Positions 33,001-46,619 of a DNA stretch of 64,000 nt are shown here, in pieces (position 1 is the stretch's first letter; the number at the start of each line of letters is the position of its first letter). The translations under genes were made by a program, and so were the position numbers. The DNA comes from Micromussa lordhowensis (Eukaryota; Cnidaria; Anthozoa; Scleractinia; Lobophylliidae), in the NCBI GenBank assembly GCA_964020085.1, contig OZ026604.1:30708618-30772617 (forward strand). The letters are read 5' to 3'. The notes beneath the pieces were generated by a model, which was not told the DNA's origin, ran no database searches, and saw only the letters and a list, made by a program, of their open reading frames with translations.

Positions 33001-36000
33001 AACATTTTGCTGGAAACTGCGCCTCTTAAAGTGCCCGTGAAGCCGAGCTATGTCAAATTTGCCAAGGGGACACCCAGCGCGCGTTTTCTGAAATTCTGCA
33101 AAGTTGGGACCAGGGCAAACTACTGCAAAAAGAAGGCCAGAAAAAACACCCTGGCGCCAATGCTATCATGTCCTAACTACGGTTTCCTTGAAGTGCCAAC
33201 TTAGCAGAACATTTTGCTGCAAACCGCGCCTCTTAAAGTGCCCGTGAAGCCGAGCTATGTCAAATTTGCCAAGGGGACCCCCAGCGCGCGTTTTCTGAAA
33301 TTCTGCAAAGTTGGGACCAGGGCAAACTACTGCAAAAAGAAGGCCAGAAAAAACACCCTGGCGCCAATGCCATCATGTCTTAACTAAAATTTCCTTGAAG
33401 TGCCAACCTAGCAGAACATTTTGCTGCAAACCGCGCCTCTTAAAGTGCCCGTGAAGCCGAGCTATGTCAAATTTGCCAAGGGGACCCCCAGCGCGCGTTT
33501 TCTGAAATTCTGCAAAGTTGGGACCAGGGCAAACTACTGCAAAAAGAAGGCCAGAAAAAACACCCTGGCGCCAATGCCATCATGTCCTAACAACAATTTC
33601 CTTGAAGTGCCAGCCTAGCAGAACATTTTGCTGCAATTGGCGCCTCTTAAAGTGCCCGTGAAGCCGAGCTGTGTCAAATTTGCCAAGGGGACCCCCAGCG
33701 CGCGTTTTCTGAAATTCTGCAAAGTTGGGACCAGGGCAAACTACTGCAAAAAGAAGGCCAGAAAAAACACCCTGGCGCCAATGCCATCATGTCCTAACTA
33801 AAATTTTCTTAAAGTGCCAACCTAGCAAAACATTTTGCTGCAAACCGCGCCTCTTGAAGTGCCCGTGAAGCCGAGCTATATCAAATTTGCCAAGGGGACC
33901 CCCAGCGCGCGTTTTCTGAAATTCTGCAAAGTTGGGACCAGGGCAAACTACTGCAAAAAGAAGGCCAGAAAAAACACCCTGGCGCCAATGCCATCATGTC
34001 CTAACTAACATTTCCTTGAAGTGCCAACCTAGCAGAACATTTTGCTGCAAACCGCGCCTCTTAAAGTGCCCGTGAAGCCGAGCTATGTCAAATTTACCAA
34101 GGGGACCCCCAGCGCGCGTTTTCTGAAATTCTGCAAAGTTGGGACCAGGGCAAACTACTGCAAAAAGAAGGCCAAAAAAAACACCCTGGCGCCAATGCCA
34201 TCATATCCTAACTACAATTTCCTTAAAGTGCCAACCTAGCAGAACATTTTGCTGCAAACCGCGCCTCTTAAAGTGCCCGTGAAGCCGAGCTATATCAAAT
34301 TTGCCAAGGGGACCCCCAGCGCGCGTTTTCTGAAATTCTGCAAAGTTGGGACCAGGGCAAACTACTGCGAAAAGAAGGTAAGAAAAAACACCCTGGCGCC
34401 AATGCCATCATGTCTTAACTAAAATTTTCTTGAAGTGCCAACCTAGCAGAACATTTTGCTGCAAACCGCGCCTCTTAAAGTGCCCGTGAAGCCGAGCTAT
34501 GTCAAATTTGCCAAGGGGACCCCCAGCGCGCGTTTTCTGAAATTCTGCAAAGTTGGGACCAGGGCAAACTACTGCAAAAAGAAGGCCAGAAAAAACACCC
34601 TGGCGCCAATGCCATCATGTTCTAACTAAAATTTCCTTGAAGTGCTAACCTAGCACAACATTTTACTGCAAACCGCGCCTCTTAAAGTGCCCGTGAAGCC
34701 GAGCTATGTCAAATTTGCCAAGGGGACCCCCAGCGCGCGTTTTCTGAAATTCTGCAAAGTTGAGACCAGGGCAAACTACTGCAAAAAGAAGGCCAGAAAA
34801 AACACCCTGGCGCCAATGCCATCATGTCCTAACTACGATTTCCTTAAAGTGCCAACGTAGCAGAACATTTTGCTGCAAACCGCGCCTCTTAAAGTGCCCG
34901 TGAAGCCGAGCTATGTCAAATTTGCCAAGGGGACCCCCAGCGCGCGTTTTCTGAAATTCTGCAAAGTTGGGACCAGGGCAAACTACTGCAAAAAGAAGGC
35001 CAGAAAAAACACACTGGCGCCCATGGCATCATGTGCTAACTAGGATTTTCTTCAAGTGCCAACCTAGCAAAACATTTTGCTGCAAACCGCGCCTCTTAAA
35101 GTGCCCGTGAAGCCGAGCTATGTCAAATTTGCCAAGGGGACCCCCAGCGCGCGTTTTCTGAAATTCTGCAAAGTTGGGACCAGGGCAAACTACTGCAAAA
35201 AAAAGGCCAGAAAAAACACCCTGGCGCCAATGCCATCATGTCCTAATTCAAATTTCCTTGAAGTGCTAACCTAGCAGAACATTTTACTGCAAACCGCGCC
35301 TCTTAAAGTGCCCGTGAAGCCGAGCTATGTCAAATTTGCCAAGCGGACCCCCAGCGCGCGTTTTCTGAAATTCTGCAAAGTTGGGACCAGGGCAAACTAC
35401 TGCAAAAAGAAGGCCAGAAAAAACACCCTGGCGCCAATGCCATCATGTCTTAACTAGCATTTCTTTGAAGTGCCAACCTAGAAGAACATTTTGCTGCAAA
35501 CCGCGCCTCTTAAAGTGCCCGTGAAGCCGAGCTATGTCAAATTGGCCAAGGGGACCCCCAGCGCGCGTTTTCTGAAATTCTGCAAAGTTGGGACCAGGGC
35601 AAACTACTGCAAAAAGAAGGCCAGAAAAAACACCCTGGCGCCAATGCCATCATGTCCTAACTACGATTTCCTTGAAGTGCTAACCTAGCAAAACATTTTG
35701 CTGCAAACCGCGCTTCTTAAAGTGCCCGTGAAGCCGAGCTATGTCAAATTTGCCAAGGGGACCCCCAGCGCGCGTTTTCTGAAATTCTGCAAAGTTGGGA
35801 CCAGGGCAAACTACTGCAAAAAGAAGGCCAAAAAAAAACACCCTGGCGCCAATGCCATCATGTCCTAACTACAATTTCCTTGAAGTGCCAACCTAGCAAA
35901 ACATTTTGCTGCAAACCGCGCCTCTTAAAGTGCCCGTGAAGCCGAGCTATGTCAAATTTGCCAAGGGGACCCCCAGCGCGCGTTTTCTGAAATTCTGCAA

Positions 36001-38801
36001 AGTTTAAACCAGGCCAAACCACTGCAAAAAGAAGGCCAGAAAAAACACCCTGGCGCCAATGCCATCATGTCCTAACTAGGATTTCCTTGAAGTGCCAACC
36101 TAGCACAACATTTTGCTGCAAACCGCGCCTCTTAAAGTGCCCGTGAAGCCGAGCTATGTCAAATTTGCCAAGGGGACCCCCAGCGCGCGTTTTCTGAAAT
36201 TCTGCAAAGTTGGGACCAGGGCAAACTACTGCAAAAAGAAGGCCAAAAAAAACACCCTGGCGCCAATGCCATCATGTCCTAACTAGAATTTTCTTCAAGT
36301 GCCAACCTAGCAGAACATTTTGCTGCAAACCGCGCCTCTTAAAGTGCCCGTGAAGCCGAGCTATGTCAAATTTGCCAAGGAGACCCCCAGCGCGCGTTTT
36401 CTGAAATTCTGCAAAGTTGGGACCAGGGCAAACTACTGCAAAAAGAAGGCCAGAAAAAACACCCTGGCGCCAATGCCATCATGTCCTAACTAAAATTTCC
36501 TTGAAGTGCCAACCTAGCAGAACATTTTGCTGCAAACTGCGCATCTTAAAGTGCCCGTGAAGCCGAGCTATGTCAAATTTGCCAAGGGGACCCCCAGCGC
36601 GCGTTTTCTGAAATTCTGCAAAGTTGGGACCGGGGCAAACTACTGCAAAAAGAAGGCCAGAAAAAACACCCTGGCGCCAATGCCATCATGTTCTAACAAC
36701 AATTTCCTTGAAGTGCCAACCTAGCAGAACATTTTGCTGCAAACCGCGCCTCTTAAAGTGCCCGTGAAGCCGAGCTATGTCAAATTTGCCAAGGGGACCC
36801 CCAGCACGCGTTTTCTGAAATTCTGCAAAGTTGGGACCAGGGCAAACTACTGCAAAAAGAAGGCCAAAAAAACACCCTGGCGCCAATGCCATCATGTCTT
36901 AACTAAAATTTCCTTGAAGTGCCAACCTAGCAGAGCATTTTGCTGCAAACCGCGCCTCTTAAAGTGCCCGTGAAGCCGAGCTATGTCAAATTTGCCAAGG
37001 GGACCCCCAGCGCGCGTTTTCTGAAATTCTGCAAAGTTGGGACCAGGGCAAACTACTGCAAAAAGAAGGCCAGAAAAAACACCCTGGCGCCAATGCCATC
37101 ATGTCTTAACTAGCATTTCCTTAAAGTGCCAACCTAGCAGAACATTTTGCTGCAAACCGCGCCTCTTAAAGTGCCCGTGAAGCCGAGCTATGTCAAATTT
37201 GCCAAGGGAACCCCCAGCGCGCGTTTTCTGAAATTCTGCAAAGTTGGGCCCAGGGTAAACTACTGCAAAAAGAAGGCCAGAAAAAAACACCCTGGCGCCA
37301 ATGCCATCATGTCCTAACTAAAATTTTCTTGAAGTGCCAACCTAGCAAAACATTTTGCTGCAAACCGCGCCTCTTAAAGTGCCCGTGAAGCCGAGCTATG
37401 TCAAATTTGCCAAGGGGACCCCCAGCGCGCGTTTTCTGAAATTCTGCAAAGTTGGGACCAGGGCAAACTACTGCAAAAATAAGGCCAAAAAAACACCCTG
37501 GCGCCAATGCCATCATGTCCTAACTAGAATTTCCTTAAAGTGCCAACCTAGCAGAACATTTTGCTGCAAACCGCGCCTCTTAAAGTGCCCGTGAAGCCGA
37601 GCTATGTCAAATTTGCCAAGGGGACCCCCAGCGCGCGTTTTCTGAAATTCTGCAAAGTTGGGACCAGGGCAAACTACTGCAAAAAGAAGGCCAGAAAAAA
37701 CACCCTGGCGCCAATGCCATCATGTCCTAACTACAATTTCCTTGAAGTGCCAGCCTAGCAAAACATTTTGCTGCAAACCGCGCCTCTTAAAGTGCCCGTG
37801 AAGCCGAGCTATGTCAAATTTGCCAAGGGGACCCCCAGCGCGCGTTTTCTGAAATTCTGCAAAGTTGGGACCAGGGCAAACTACTGCAAAAAGAAGGCCA
37901 AAAAAAACACCCTGGCGCCAATGCCATCATGTCCTAACTACAATTTCCTTGAAGTGCCAACCTAGCAAAACATTTTGCTGCAAACCGCGCCTCTTAAAGT
38001 GCCCGTGAAGCCGAGCTATGTCAAATTTGCCAAGGGGACCCCCAGCGCGCGTTTTCTGAAATTCTGCAAAGTTGGGACCAGGGCAAACTACTGCAAAAAG
38101 AAGGCCAAAAAAAACACCCTGGCGCCAATGCCATCATGTCCTAACTACAATTTCCTTGAAGTGCCAACCTAGCAAAACATTTTGCTGCAAACCGCGCCTC
38201 TTAAAGTGCCCGTGAAGCCGAGCTATGTCAAATTTGCCAAGGGGACCCCCAGCGCGCGTTTTCTGAAATTCTGCAAAGTTGGGACCAGGGCAAACTACTG
38301 CAAAAAAAGGCCAAAAAAAACACCCTGGCGCCAATGCCATCATGTCCTAACTACAATTTCCTTGAAGTGCCAACCTAGCAAAACATTTTGCTGCAAACCG
38401 CGCCTCTTAAAGTGCCCGTGAAGCCGAGCTATGTCAAATTTGCCAAGGGGACCCCCAGCGCGCGTTTTCTGAAATTCTGCAAAGTTGGGACCAGGGCAAA
38501 CTACTGCAAAAACGAGGCCAGAAAAAACACCCTGGCGCCAATGCCATCATGTCCTAACTAGAATTTCCTTAAAGTGCCAACCCAGCAGAACATTTTGCTG
38601 CAAACCGCGCCTCTTAAAGTGCCCGTGAAGCCGAGCTATGTCAAATTTGCCAAGGGGACCCCCAGCGCGCGTTTTCTGAAATTCTGCAAAGTTGGGACCA
38701 GGGCAAACTACTGCAAAAAGAAGGCCAGAAAAAACACCCTGGCGCCAATGCCATCATGTTCTAACTACAATTTCCTTGAAGTGCCAGCCTAGCAAAACAT
38801 T

Positions 38802-41800
38802 TTGCTGCAAACCGCGCCTCTTAAAGTGCCCGTGAAGCCGAGCTATGTCAAATTTGCCAAGGGGACCCCCAGCGCGCGTTTTCTGAAATTCTGCAAAGTT
38901 GGGACCAGGGCAAACTACTGCAAAAAGAAGGCCAAAAAAAACACCCTGACGCCAATGCCATCATGTCCTAACTACAATTTCCTTAAAGTGCCAACCTAGC
39001 AAAACATTTTGCTGCAAACCGCGCCTCTTAAAGTGCCCGTGAAGCCGAGCTATGTCAAATTTGCCAAGGGGACCCCCAGCGCGCGTTTTCTGAAATTCTG
39101 CAAAGTTGGGACCAGGGCAAACTACTGCAAAAAGAAGGCCAAAAAAAACACCCTGGCGCCAATGCCATCATGTCCTAACTACAATTTCCTTGAAGTGCCA
39201 ACCTAGCAAAACATTTTGCTGCAAACCGCGCCTCTTAAAGTGCCCGTGAAGCCGAGCTATGTCAAATTTGCCAAGGGGACCCCCAGCGCGCGTTTTCTAA
39301 AATTCTGCAAAGTTGGGACCAGGGCAAACTACTGCAAAAAGAAGGCCAAAAAAAACACCCTGGCGCCAATGCCATCATGTCCTAACTACAATTTCCTTGA
39401 AGTGCCAACCTAGCAAAACATTTTGCTGCAAATCGCGCCTCTTAAAGTGCCCGTGAAGCCGAGCTATGTCAAATTTGCCAAGGGGACCCCCAGCGCGCGT
39501 TTTCTGAAATTCTGCAAAGTTGGGACCAGGGCAAACTACTGCAAAAAGAAGGCCACAAAAAACACCCTGGCGCCAATGCCATCATGTCCTAACTACAATT
39601 TCCTTGAAGTGCCAGCCTAGCAAAACATTTTGCTTCGAACCGCGCCTCTTAAAGTGCCCGTGAAGCCGAGCTATGTCAAATTTGCCAAGGGGACCCCCAG
39701 CGCGTTTTCTGAAATTCTGCAAAGTTGGGACCAGGGCAAACTACTGCAAAAAGAAGGCCAAAAAAAACACCCTGGCGCCAATGCCATCATGTCCTAACTA
39801 CAATTTCCTTGAAGTGCCAACCTAGCAAAACATTTTGCTGCAAACCGCGCCTCTTAAAGTGCCCGTGAAGCCGAGCTATGTCAAATTTGCCAAGGAGACC
39901 CCCAGCGCGCGTTTTCTGAAATTCTGCAAAGTTGGGACCAGGGCAAACTACTGCAAAAAGAAGGCCAAAAAAAACACCCTGGCGCCAATGCCATCATGTC
40001 CTAACTACAATTTCCTTGAAGTGCCAACCTAGCAAAACATTTTGCTGCAAACCGCGCCTCTTAAAGTGCCCGTGAAGCCGAGCTATGTCAAATTTGCCAA
40101 GGGGACCCCCAGCGCGCGTTTTCTGAAATTCTGCAAAGTTGGGACCAGGGCAAACTACTGCAAAAAAAGGCCAAAAAAAACACCCTGGCGCCAATGCCAT
40201 CATGTTCTAACTACAATTTCCTTGAAGTGCCAACCTAGCAAAACATTTTGCTGCAAACCGCGCCTCTTAAAGTGCCCGTGAAGCCGAGCTATGTCAAATT
40301 TGCCAAGGGGACCCCCAGCGCGCGTTTTCTGAAATTCTGCAAAGTTGGGACCAGGGCAAACTACTGCAAAAACGAGGCCAGAAAAAACACCCTGGCGCCA
40401 ATGCCATCATGTCCTAACTAGAATTTCCTTAAAGTGCCAACCCAGCAGAACATTTTGCTGCAAACCGCGCCTCTTAAAGTGCCCGTGAAGCCGAGCTATG
40501 TCAAATTTGCCAAGGGGACCCCCAGCGCGCGTTTTCTGAAATTCTGCAAAGTTGGGACCAGGGCAAACTACTGCAAAAAGAAGGCCAGAAAAAACACCCT
40601 GGCGCCAATGCCATCATGTTCTAACTACAATTTCCTTGAAGTGCCAGCCTAGCAAAACATTTTGCTGCAAACCGCGCCTCTTAAAGTGCCCGTGAAGCCG
40701 AGCTATGTCAAATTTGCCAAGGGGACCCCCAGCGCGCGTTTTCTGAAATTCTGCAAAGTTGGGACCAGGGCAAACTACTGCAAAAAGAAGGCCAAAAAAA
40801 AAAACCCTGGCGCCAATGCCATCATGTCCTAACTACAATTTCCTTGAAGTGCCAACCTAGCAAAACATTTTGCTGCAAACCGCGCCTCTTAAAGTGCCCG
40901 TGAAGCCGAGCTATGTCAAATTTGCCAAGGGGACCCCCAGCGCGCGTTTTCTGAAATTCTGCAAAGTTGGGACCAGGGCAAACTACTGCAAAAAGAAGGC
41001 CAAAAAAAACACCCTGGCGCCAATGCCATCATGTCCTAACTACAATTTCCTTGAAGTGCCAACCTAGCAAAACATTTTGCTGCAAACCGCGCCTCTTAAA
41101 GTGCCCGTGAAGCCGAGCTATGTCAAATTTGCCAAGGGGACCCCCAGCGCGCGTTTTCTAAAATTCTGCAAAGTTGGGACCAGGGCAAACTACTGCAAAA
41201 AGAAGGCCAAAAAAAACACCCTGGCGCCAATGCCATCATGTCCTAACTACAATTTCCTTGAAGTGCCAACCTAGCAAAACATTTTGCTGCAAATCGCGCC
41301 TCTTAAAGTGCCCGTGAAGCCGAGCTATGTCAAATTTGCCAAGGGGACCCCCAGCGCGCGTTTTCTGAAATTCTGCAAAGTTGGGACCAGGGCAAACTAC
41401 TGCAAAAAGAAGGCCACAAAAAACACCCTGGCGCCAATGCCATCATGTCCTAACTACAATTTCCTTGAAGTGCCAGCCTAGCAAAACATTTTGCTTCGAA
41501 CCGCGCCTCTTAAAGTGCCCGTGAAGCCGAGCTATGTCAAATTTGCCAAGGGGACCCCCAGCGCGTTTTCTGAAATTCTGCAAAGTTGGGACCAGGGCAA
41601 ACTACTGCAAAAAGAAGGCCAAAAAAAACACCCTGGCGCCAATGCCATCATGTCCTAACTACAATTTCCTTGAAGTGCCAACCTAGCAAAACATTTTGCT
41701 GCAAACCGCGCCTCTTAAAGTGCCCGTGAAGCCGAGCTATGTCAAATTTGCCAAGGAGACCCCCAGCGCGCGTTTTCTGAAATTCTGCAAAGTTGGGACC

Positions 41801-42523
41801 AGGGCAAACTACTGCAAAAAGAAGGCCAAAACAAACACCCTGGCGCCAATGCCATCATGTCCTAACTACAATTTCCTTGAAGTGCCAACCTAGCAAAACA
41901 TTTTGCTGCAAACCGCGCCTCTTAAAGTGCCCGTGAAGCCGAGCTATGTCAAATTTGCCAAGCGGACCCCCAGCGCGCGTTTTCTGAAATTCTGCAAAGT
42001 TGGGACCAGGGCAAACTACTGCAAAAAGAAGGCCAGAAAAAACACCCTGGCGCCAATGCCATCATGTCCTAACTACAATTTCCTTGAAGTGCCAACTTAG
42101 CAAAACATTTTGCTGCAAACCGCGCCTCTTAAAGTGCCCGTGAAGCCGAGCTATGTCAAATTTGCCAAGGGGACCCCCAGCGCGCGTTTTCTGAAATTCT
42201 GCAAAGTTGGGACCAGGGCAAACTACTGCAAAAAGAAGGCCAAAAAAAACACCCTGGCGCCAATGCCATCATGTCCTAACTACAATTTCCTTGAAGTGCC
42301 AACCTAGCAAAACATTTTGCTGCAAACCGCGCCTCTTAAAGTGCCCGTGAAGCCGAGCTATGTCAAATTTGCCAAGGGGACCCCCGGCGCGCGTTTTCTG
42401 AAATTCTGCAAAGTTGGGACCAGGGCAAACTACTGCAAAAAGAAGGCCAAAAAAAACACCCTGGCGCCAATGCCATCATGTCCTAACTACAATTTCCTTG
42501 AAGTGCCAACCTAGCAAAACATT
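38802..42523. repeat. 18-monomer higher-order repeat, copy 1 (3,722 bp)
   Basis: Eighteen monomers in two 9-monomer halves with matching private variants. Each half has, in order, a TTTTCTAAAATTC monomer, an AAATCGCGCC/GGCCACAAAA monomer, a TTGCTTCGAACC monomer with a 2-bp deletion (CCCAGCGCGTTTTC) and an AAGGAGACC monomer. The halves then differ: AAAAAAAGGCC, AAACGAGGCC and AACCCAGCAG types in the first; GGCCAAAACAAAC, AAGCGGACC and CCCCGGCGCGCG types in the second. Confidence 0.88.
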
Positions 42524-45500
42524 TTGCTGCAAACCGCGCCTCTTAAAGTGCCCGTGAAGCCGAGCTATGTCAAATTTGCCAAGGGGACCCCCAGCGCGCG
42601 TTTTCTGAAATTCTGCAAAGTTGGGGCCAGGGCAAACTACTGCAAAAAGAAGGCCAAAAAAAACACCCTGACGCCAATGCCATCATGTCCTAACTACAAT
42701 TTCCTTAAAGTGCCAACCTAGCAAAACATTTTGCTGCAAACCGCGCCTCTTAAAGTGCCCGTGAAGCCGAGCTATGTCAAATTTGCCAAGGGGACCCCCA
42801 GCGCGCGTTTTCTGAAATTCTGCAAAGTTGGGACCAGGGCAAACTACTGCAAAAAGAAGGCCAAAAAAAACACCCTGGCGCCAATGCCATCATGTCCTAA
42901 CTACAATTTCCTTGAAGTGCCAACCTAGCAAAACATTTTGCTGCAAACCGCGCCTCTTAAAGTGCCCGTGAAGCCGAGCTATGTCAAATTTGCCAAGGGG
43001 ACCCCCAGCGCGCGTTTTCTAAAATTCTGCAAAGTTGGGACCAGGGCAAACTACTGCAAAAAGAAGGCCAAAAAAAACACCCTGGCGCCAATGCCATCAT
43101 GTCCTAACTACAATTTCCTTGAAGTGCCAACCTAGCAAAACATTTTGCTGCAAATCGCGCCTCTTAAAGTGCCCGTGAAGCCGAGCTATGTCAAATTTGC
43201 CAAGGGGACCCCCAGCGCGCGTTTTCTGAAATTCTGCAAAGTTGGGACCAGGGCAAACTACTGCAAAAAGAAGGCCACAAAAAACACCCTGGCGCCAATG
43301 CCATCATGTCCTAACTACAATTTCCTTGAAGTGCCAGCCTAGCAAAACATTTTGCTTCGAACCGCGCCTCTTAAAGTGCCCGTGAAGCCGAGCTATGTCA
43401 AATTTGCCAAGGGGACCCCCAGCGCGTTTTCTGAAATTCTGCAAAGTTGGGACCAGGGCAAACTACTGCAAAAAGAAGGCCAAAAAAAACACCCTGGCGC
43501 CAATGCCATCATGTCCTAACTACAATTTCCTTGAAGTGCCAACCTAGCAAAACATTTTGCTGCAAACCGCGCCTCTTAAAGTGCCCGTGAAGCCGAGCTA
43601 TGTCAAATTTGCCAAGGAGACCCCCAGCGCGCGTTTTCTGAAATTCTGCAAAGTTGGGACCAGGGCAAACTACTGCAAAAAGAAGGCCAAAAAAAACACC
43701 CTGGCGCCAATGCCATCATGTCCTAACTACAATTTCCTTGAAGTGCCAACCTAGCAAAACATTTTGCTGCAAACCGCGCCTCTTAAAGTGCCCGTGAAGC
43801 CGAGCTATGTCAAATTTGCCAAGGGGACCCCCAGCGCGCGTTTTCTGAAATTCTGCAAAGTTGGGACCAGGGCAAACTACTGCAAAAAAAGGCCAAAAAA
43901 AACACCCTGGCGCCAATGCCATCATGTTCTAACTACAATTTCCTTGAAGTGCCAACCTAGCAAAACATTTTGCTGCAAACCGCGCCTCTTAAAGTGCCCG
44001 TGAAGCCGAGCTATGTCAAATTTGCCAAGGGGACCCCCAGCGCGCGTTTTCTGAAATTCTGCAAAGTTGGGACCAGGGCAAACTACTGCAAAAACGAGGC
44101 CAGAAAAAACACCCTGGCGCCAATGCCATCATGTCCTAACTAGAATTTCCTTAAAGTGCCAACCCAGCAGAACATTTTGCTGCAAACCGCGCCTCTTAAA
44201 GTGCCCGTGAAGCCGAGCTATGTCAAATTTGCCAAGGGGACCCCCAGCGCGCGTTTTCTGAAATTCTGCAAAGTTGGGACCAGGGCAAACTACTGCAAAA
44301 AGAAGGCCAGAAAAAACACCCTGGCGCCAATGCCATCATGTTCTAACTACAATTTCCTTGAAGTGCCAGCCTAGCAAAACATTTTGCTGCAAACCGCGCC
44401 TCTTAAAGTGCCCGTGAAGCCGAGCTATGTCAAATTTGCCAAGGGGACCCCCAGCGCGCGTTTTCTGAAATTCTGCAAAGTTGGGACCAGGGCAAACTAC
44501 TGCAAAAAGAAGGCCAAAAAAAAAACCCTGGCGCCAATGCCATCATGTCCTAACTACAATTTCCTTGAAGTGCCAACCTAGCAAAACATTTTGCTGCAAA
44601 CCGCGCCTCTTAAAGTGCCCGTGAAGCCGAGCTATGTCAAATTTGCCAAGGGGACCCCCAGCGCGCGTTTTCTGAAATTCTGCAAAGTTGGGACCAGGGC
44701 AAACTACTGCAAAAAGAAGGCCAAAAAAAACACCCTGGCGCCAATGCCATCATGTCCTAACTACAATTTCCTTGAAGTGCCAACCTAGCAAAACATTTTG
44801 CTGCAAACCGCGCCTCTTAAAGTGCCCGTGAAGCCGAGCTATGTCAAATTTGCCAAGGGGACCCCCAGCGCGCGTTTTCTAAAATTCTGCAAAGTTGGGA
44901 CCAGGGCAAACTACTGCAAAAAGAAGGCCAAAAAAAACACCCTGGCGCCAATGCCATCATGTCCTAACTACAATTTCCTTGAAGTGCCAACCTAGCAAAA
45001 CATTTTGCTGCAAATCGCGCCTCTTAAAGTGCCCGTGAAGCCGAGCTATGTCAAATTTGCCAAGGGGACCCCCAGCGCGCGTTTTCTGAAATTCTGCAAA
45101 GTTGGGACCAGGGCAAACTACTGCAAAAAGAAGGCCACAAAAAACACCCTGGCGCCAATGCCATCATGTCCTAACTACAATTTCCTTGAAGTGCCAGCCT
45201 AGCAAAACATTTTGCTTCGAACCGCGCCTCTTAAAGTGCCCGTGAAGCCGAGCTATGTCAAATTTGCCAAGGGGACCCCCAGCGCGTTTTCTGAAATTCT
45301 GCAAAGTTGGGACCAGGGCAAACTACTGCAAAAAGAAGGCCAAAAAAAACACCCTGGCGCCAATGCCATCATGTCCTAACTACAATTTCCTTGAAGTGCC
45401 AACCTAGCAAAACATTTTGCTGCAAACCGCGCCTCTTAAAGTGCCCGTGAAGCCGAGCTATGTCAAATTTGCCAAGGAGACCCCCAGCGCGCGTTTTCTG

Positions 45501-46244
45501 AAATTCTGCAAAGTTGGGACCAGGGCAAACTACTGCAAAAAGAAGGCCAAAACAAACACCCTGGCGCCAATGCCATCATGTCCTAACTACAATTTCCTTG
45601 AAGTGCCAACCTAGCAAAACATTTTGCTGCAAACCGCGCCTCTTAAAGTGCCCGTGAAGCCGAGCTATGTCAAATTTGCCAAGCGGACCCCCAGCGCGCG
45701 TTTTCTGAAATTCTGCAAAGTTGGGACCAGGGCAAACTACTGCAAAAAGAAGGCCAGAAAAAACACCCTGGCGCCAATGCCATCATGTCCTAACTACAAT
45801 TTCCTTGAAGTGCCAACTTAGCAAAACATTTTGCTGCAAACCGCGCCTCTTAAAGTGCCCGTGAAGCCGAGCTATGTCAAATTTGCCAAGGGGACCCCCA
45901 GCGCGCGTTTTCTGAAATTCTGCAAAGTTGGGACCAGGGCAAACTACTGCAAAAAGAAGGCCAAAAAAAACACCCTGGCGCCAATGCCATCATGTCCTAA
46001 CTACAATTTCCTTGAAGTGCCAACCTAGCAAAACATTTTGCTGCAAACCGCGCCTCTTAAAGTGCCCGTGAAGCCGAGCTATGTCAAATTTGCCAAGGGG
46101 ACCCCCGGCGCGCGTTTTCTGAAATTCTGCAAAGTTGGGACCAGGGCAAACTACTGCAAAAAGAAGGCCAAAAAAAACACCCTGGCGCCAATGCCATCAT
46201 GTCCTAACTACAATTTCCTTGAAGTGCCAACCTAGCAAAACATT
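42524..46244. repeat. 18-monomer higher-order repeat, copy 2 (3,721 bp)
   Basis: Repeats the monomer order of 38802-42523 through all 18 positions, including the two 2-bp deletions and the distinguishing types of each half. The first monomer differs by a GTTGGGGCC variant, shared with the monomer at 46245 just after the block, which points to an unequal-exchange junction there. Confidence 0.88.
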
Positions 46245-46619
46245 TTGCTGCAAACCGCGCCTCTTAAAGTGCCCGTGAAGCCGAGCTATGTCAAATTTGC
46301 CAAGGGGACCCCCAGCGCGCGTTTTCTGAAATTCTGCAAAGTTGGGGCCAGGGCAAACTACTGCAAAAAGAAGGCCAGAAAAAACACCCTGGCGCCAATG
46401 CCATCATGTCCTAACTACAATTTCCTTGAAGTGCCAACCTAGCAAAACATTTTGCTGCAAACCGCGCTTCTTAAAGTGCCCGTGAAGCCGAGCTATGTCA
46501 AATTTGCCAAGGGGACCCCCAGCGCGCGTTTTCTGAAATTCTGCAAAGTTGGGACCAGGGCAAACTACTGCAAAAAGAAGGCCAGAAAAAACACCCTGGC
46601 GCCAATGCCATCATGTCCT

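Larger units (their letters stand above)
37300..46600. repeat. Homogenised array domain (TAGCAAAAC type)
   Basis: In this ~9.3-kb domain most monomers share three linked variants: ACTACAATTTCC in the variable segment, ACCTAGCAAAACATTTTG instead of TAGCAGAAC, and an A8 tract (GGCCAAAAAAAACACC) instead of GGCCAGAAAAAACACC. Both sides have mixed types dominated by TAGCAGAAC. It contains the two 18-monomer higher-order copies. Confidence 0.85.
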
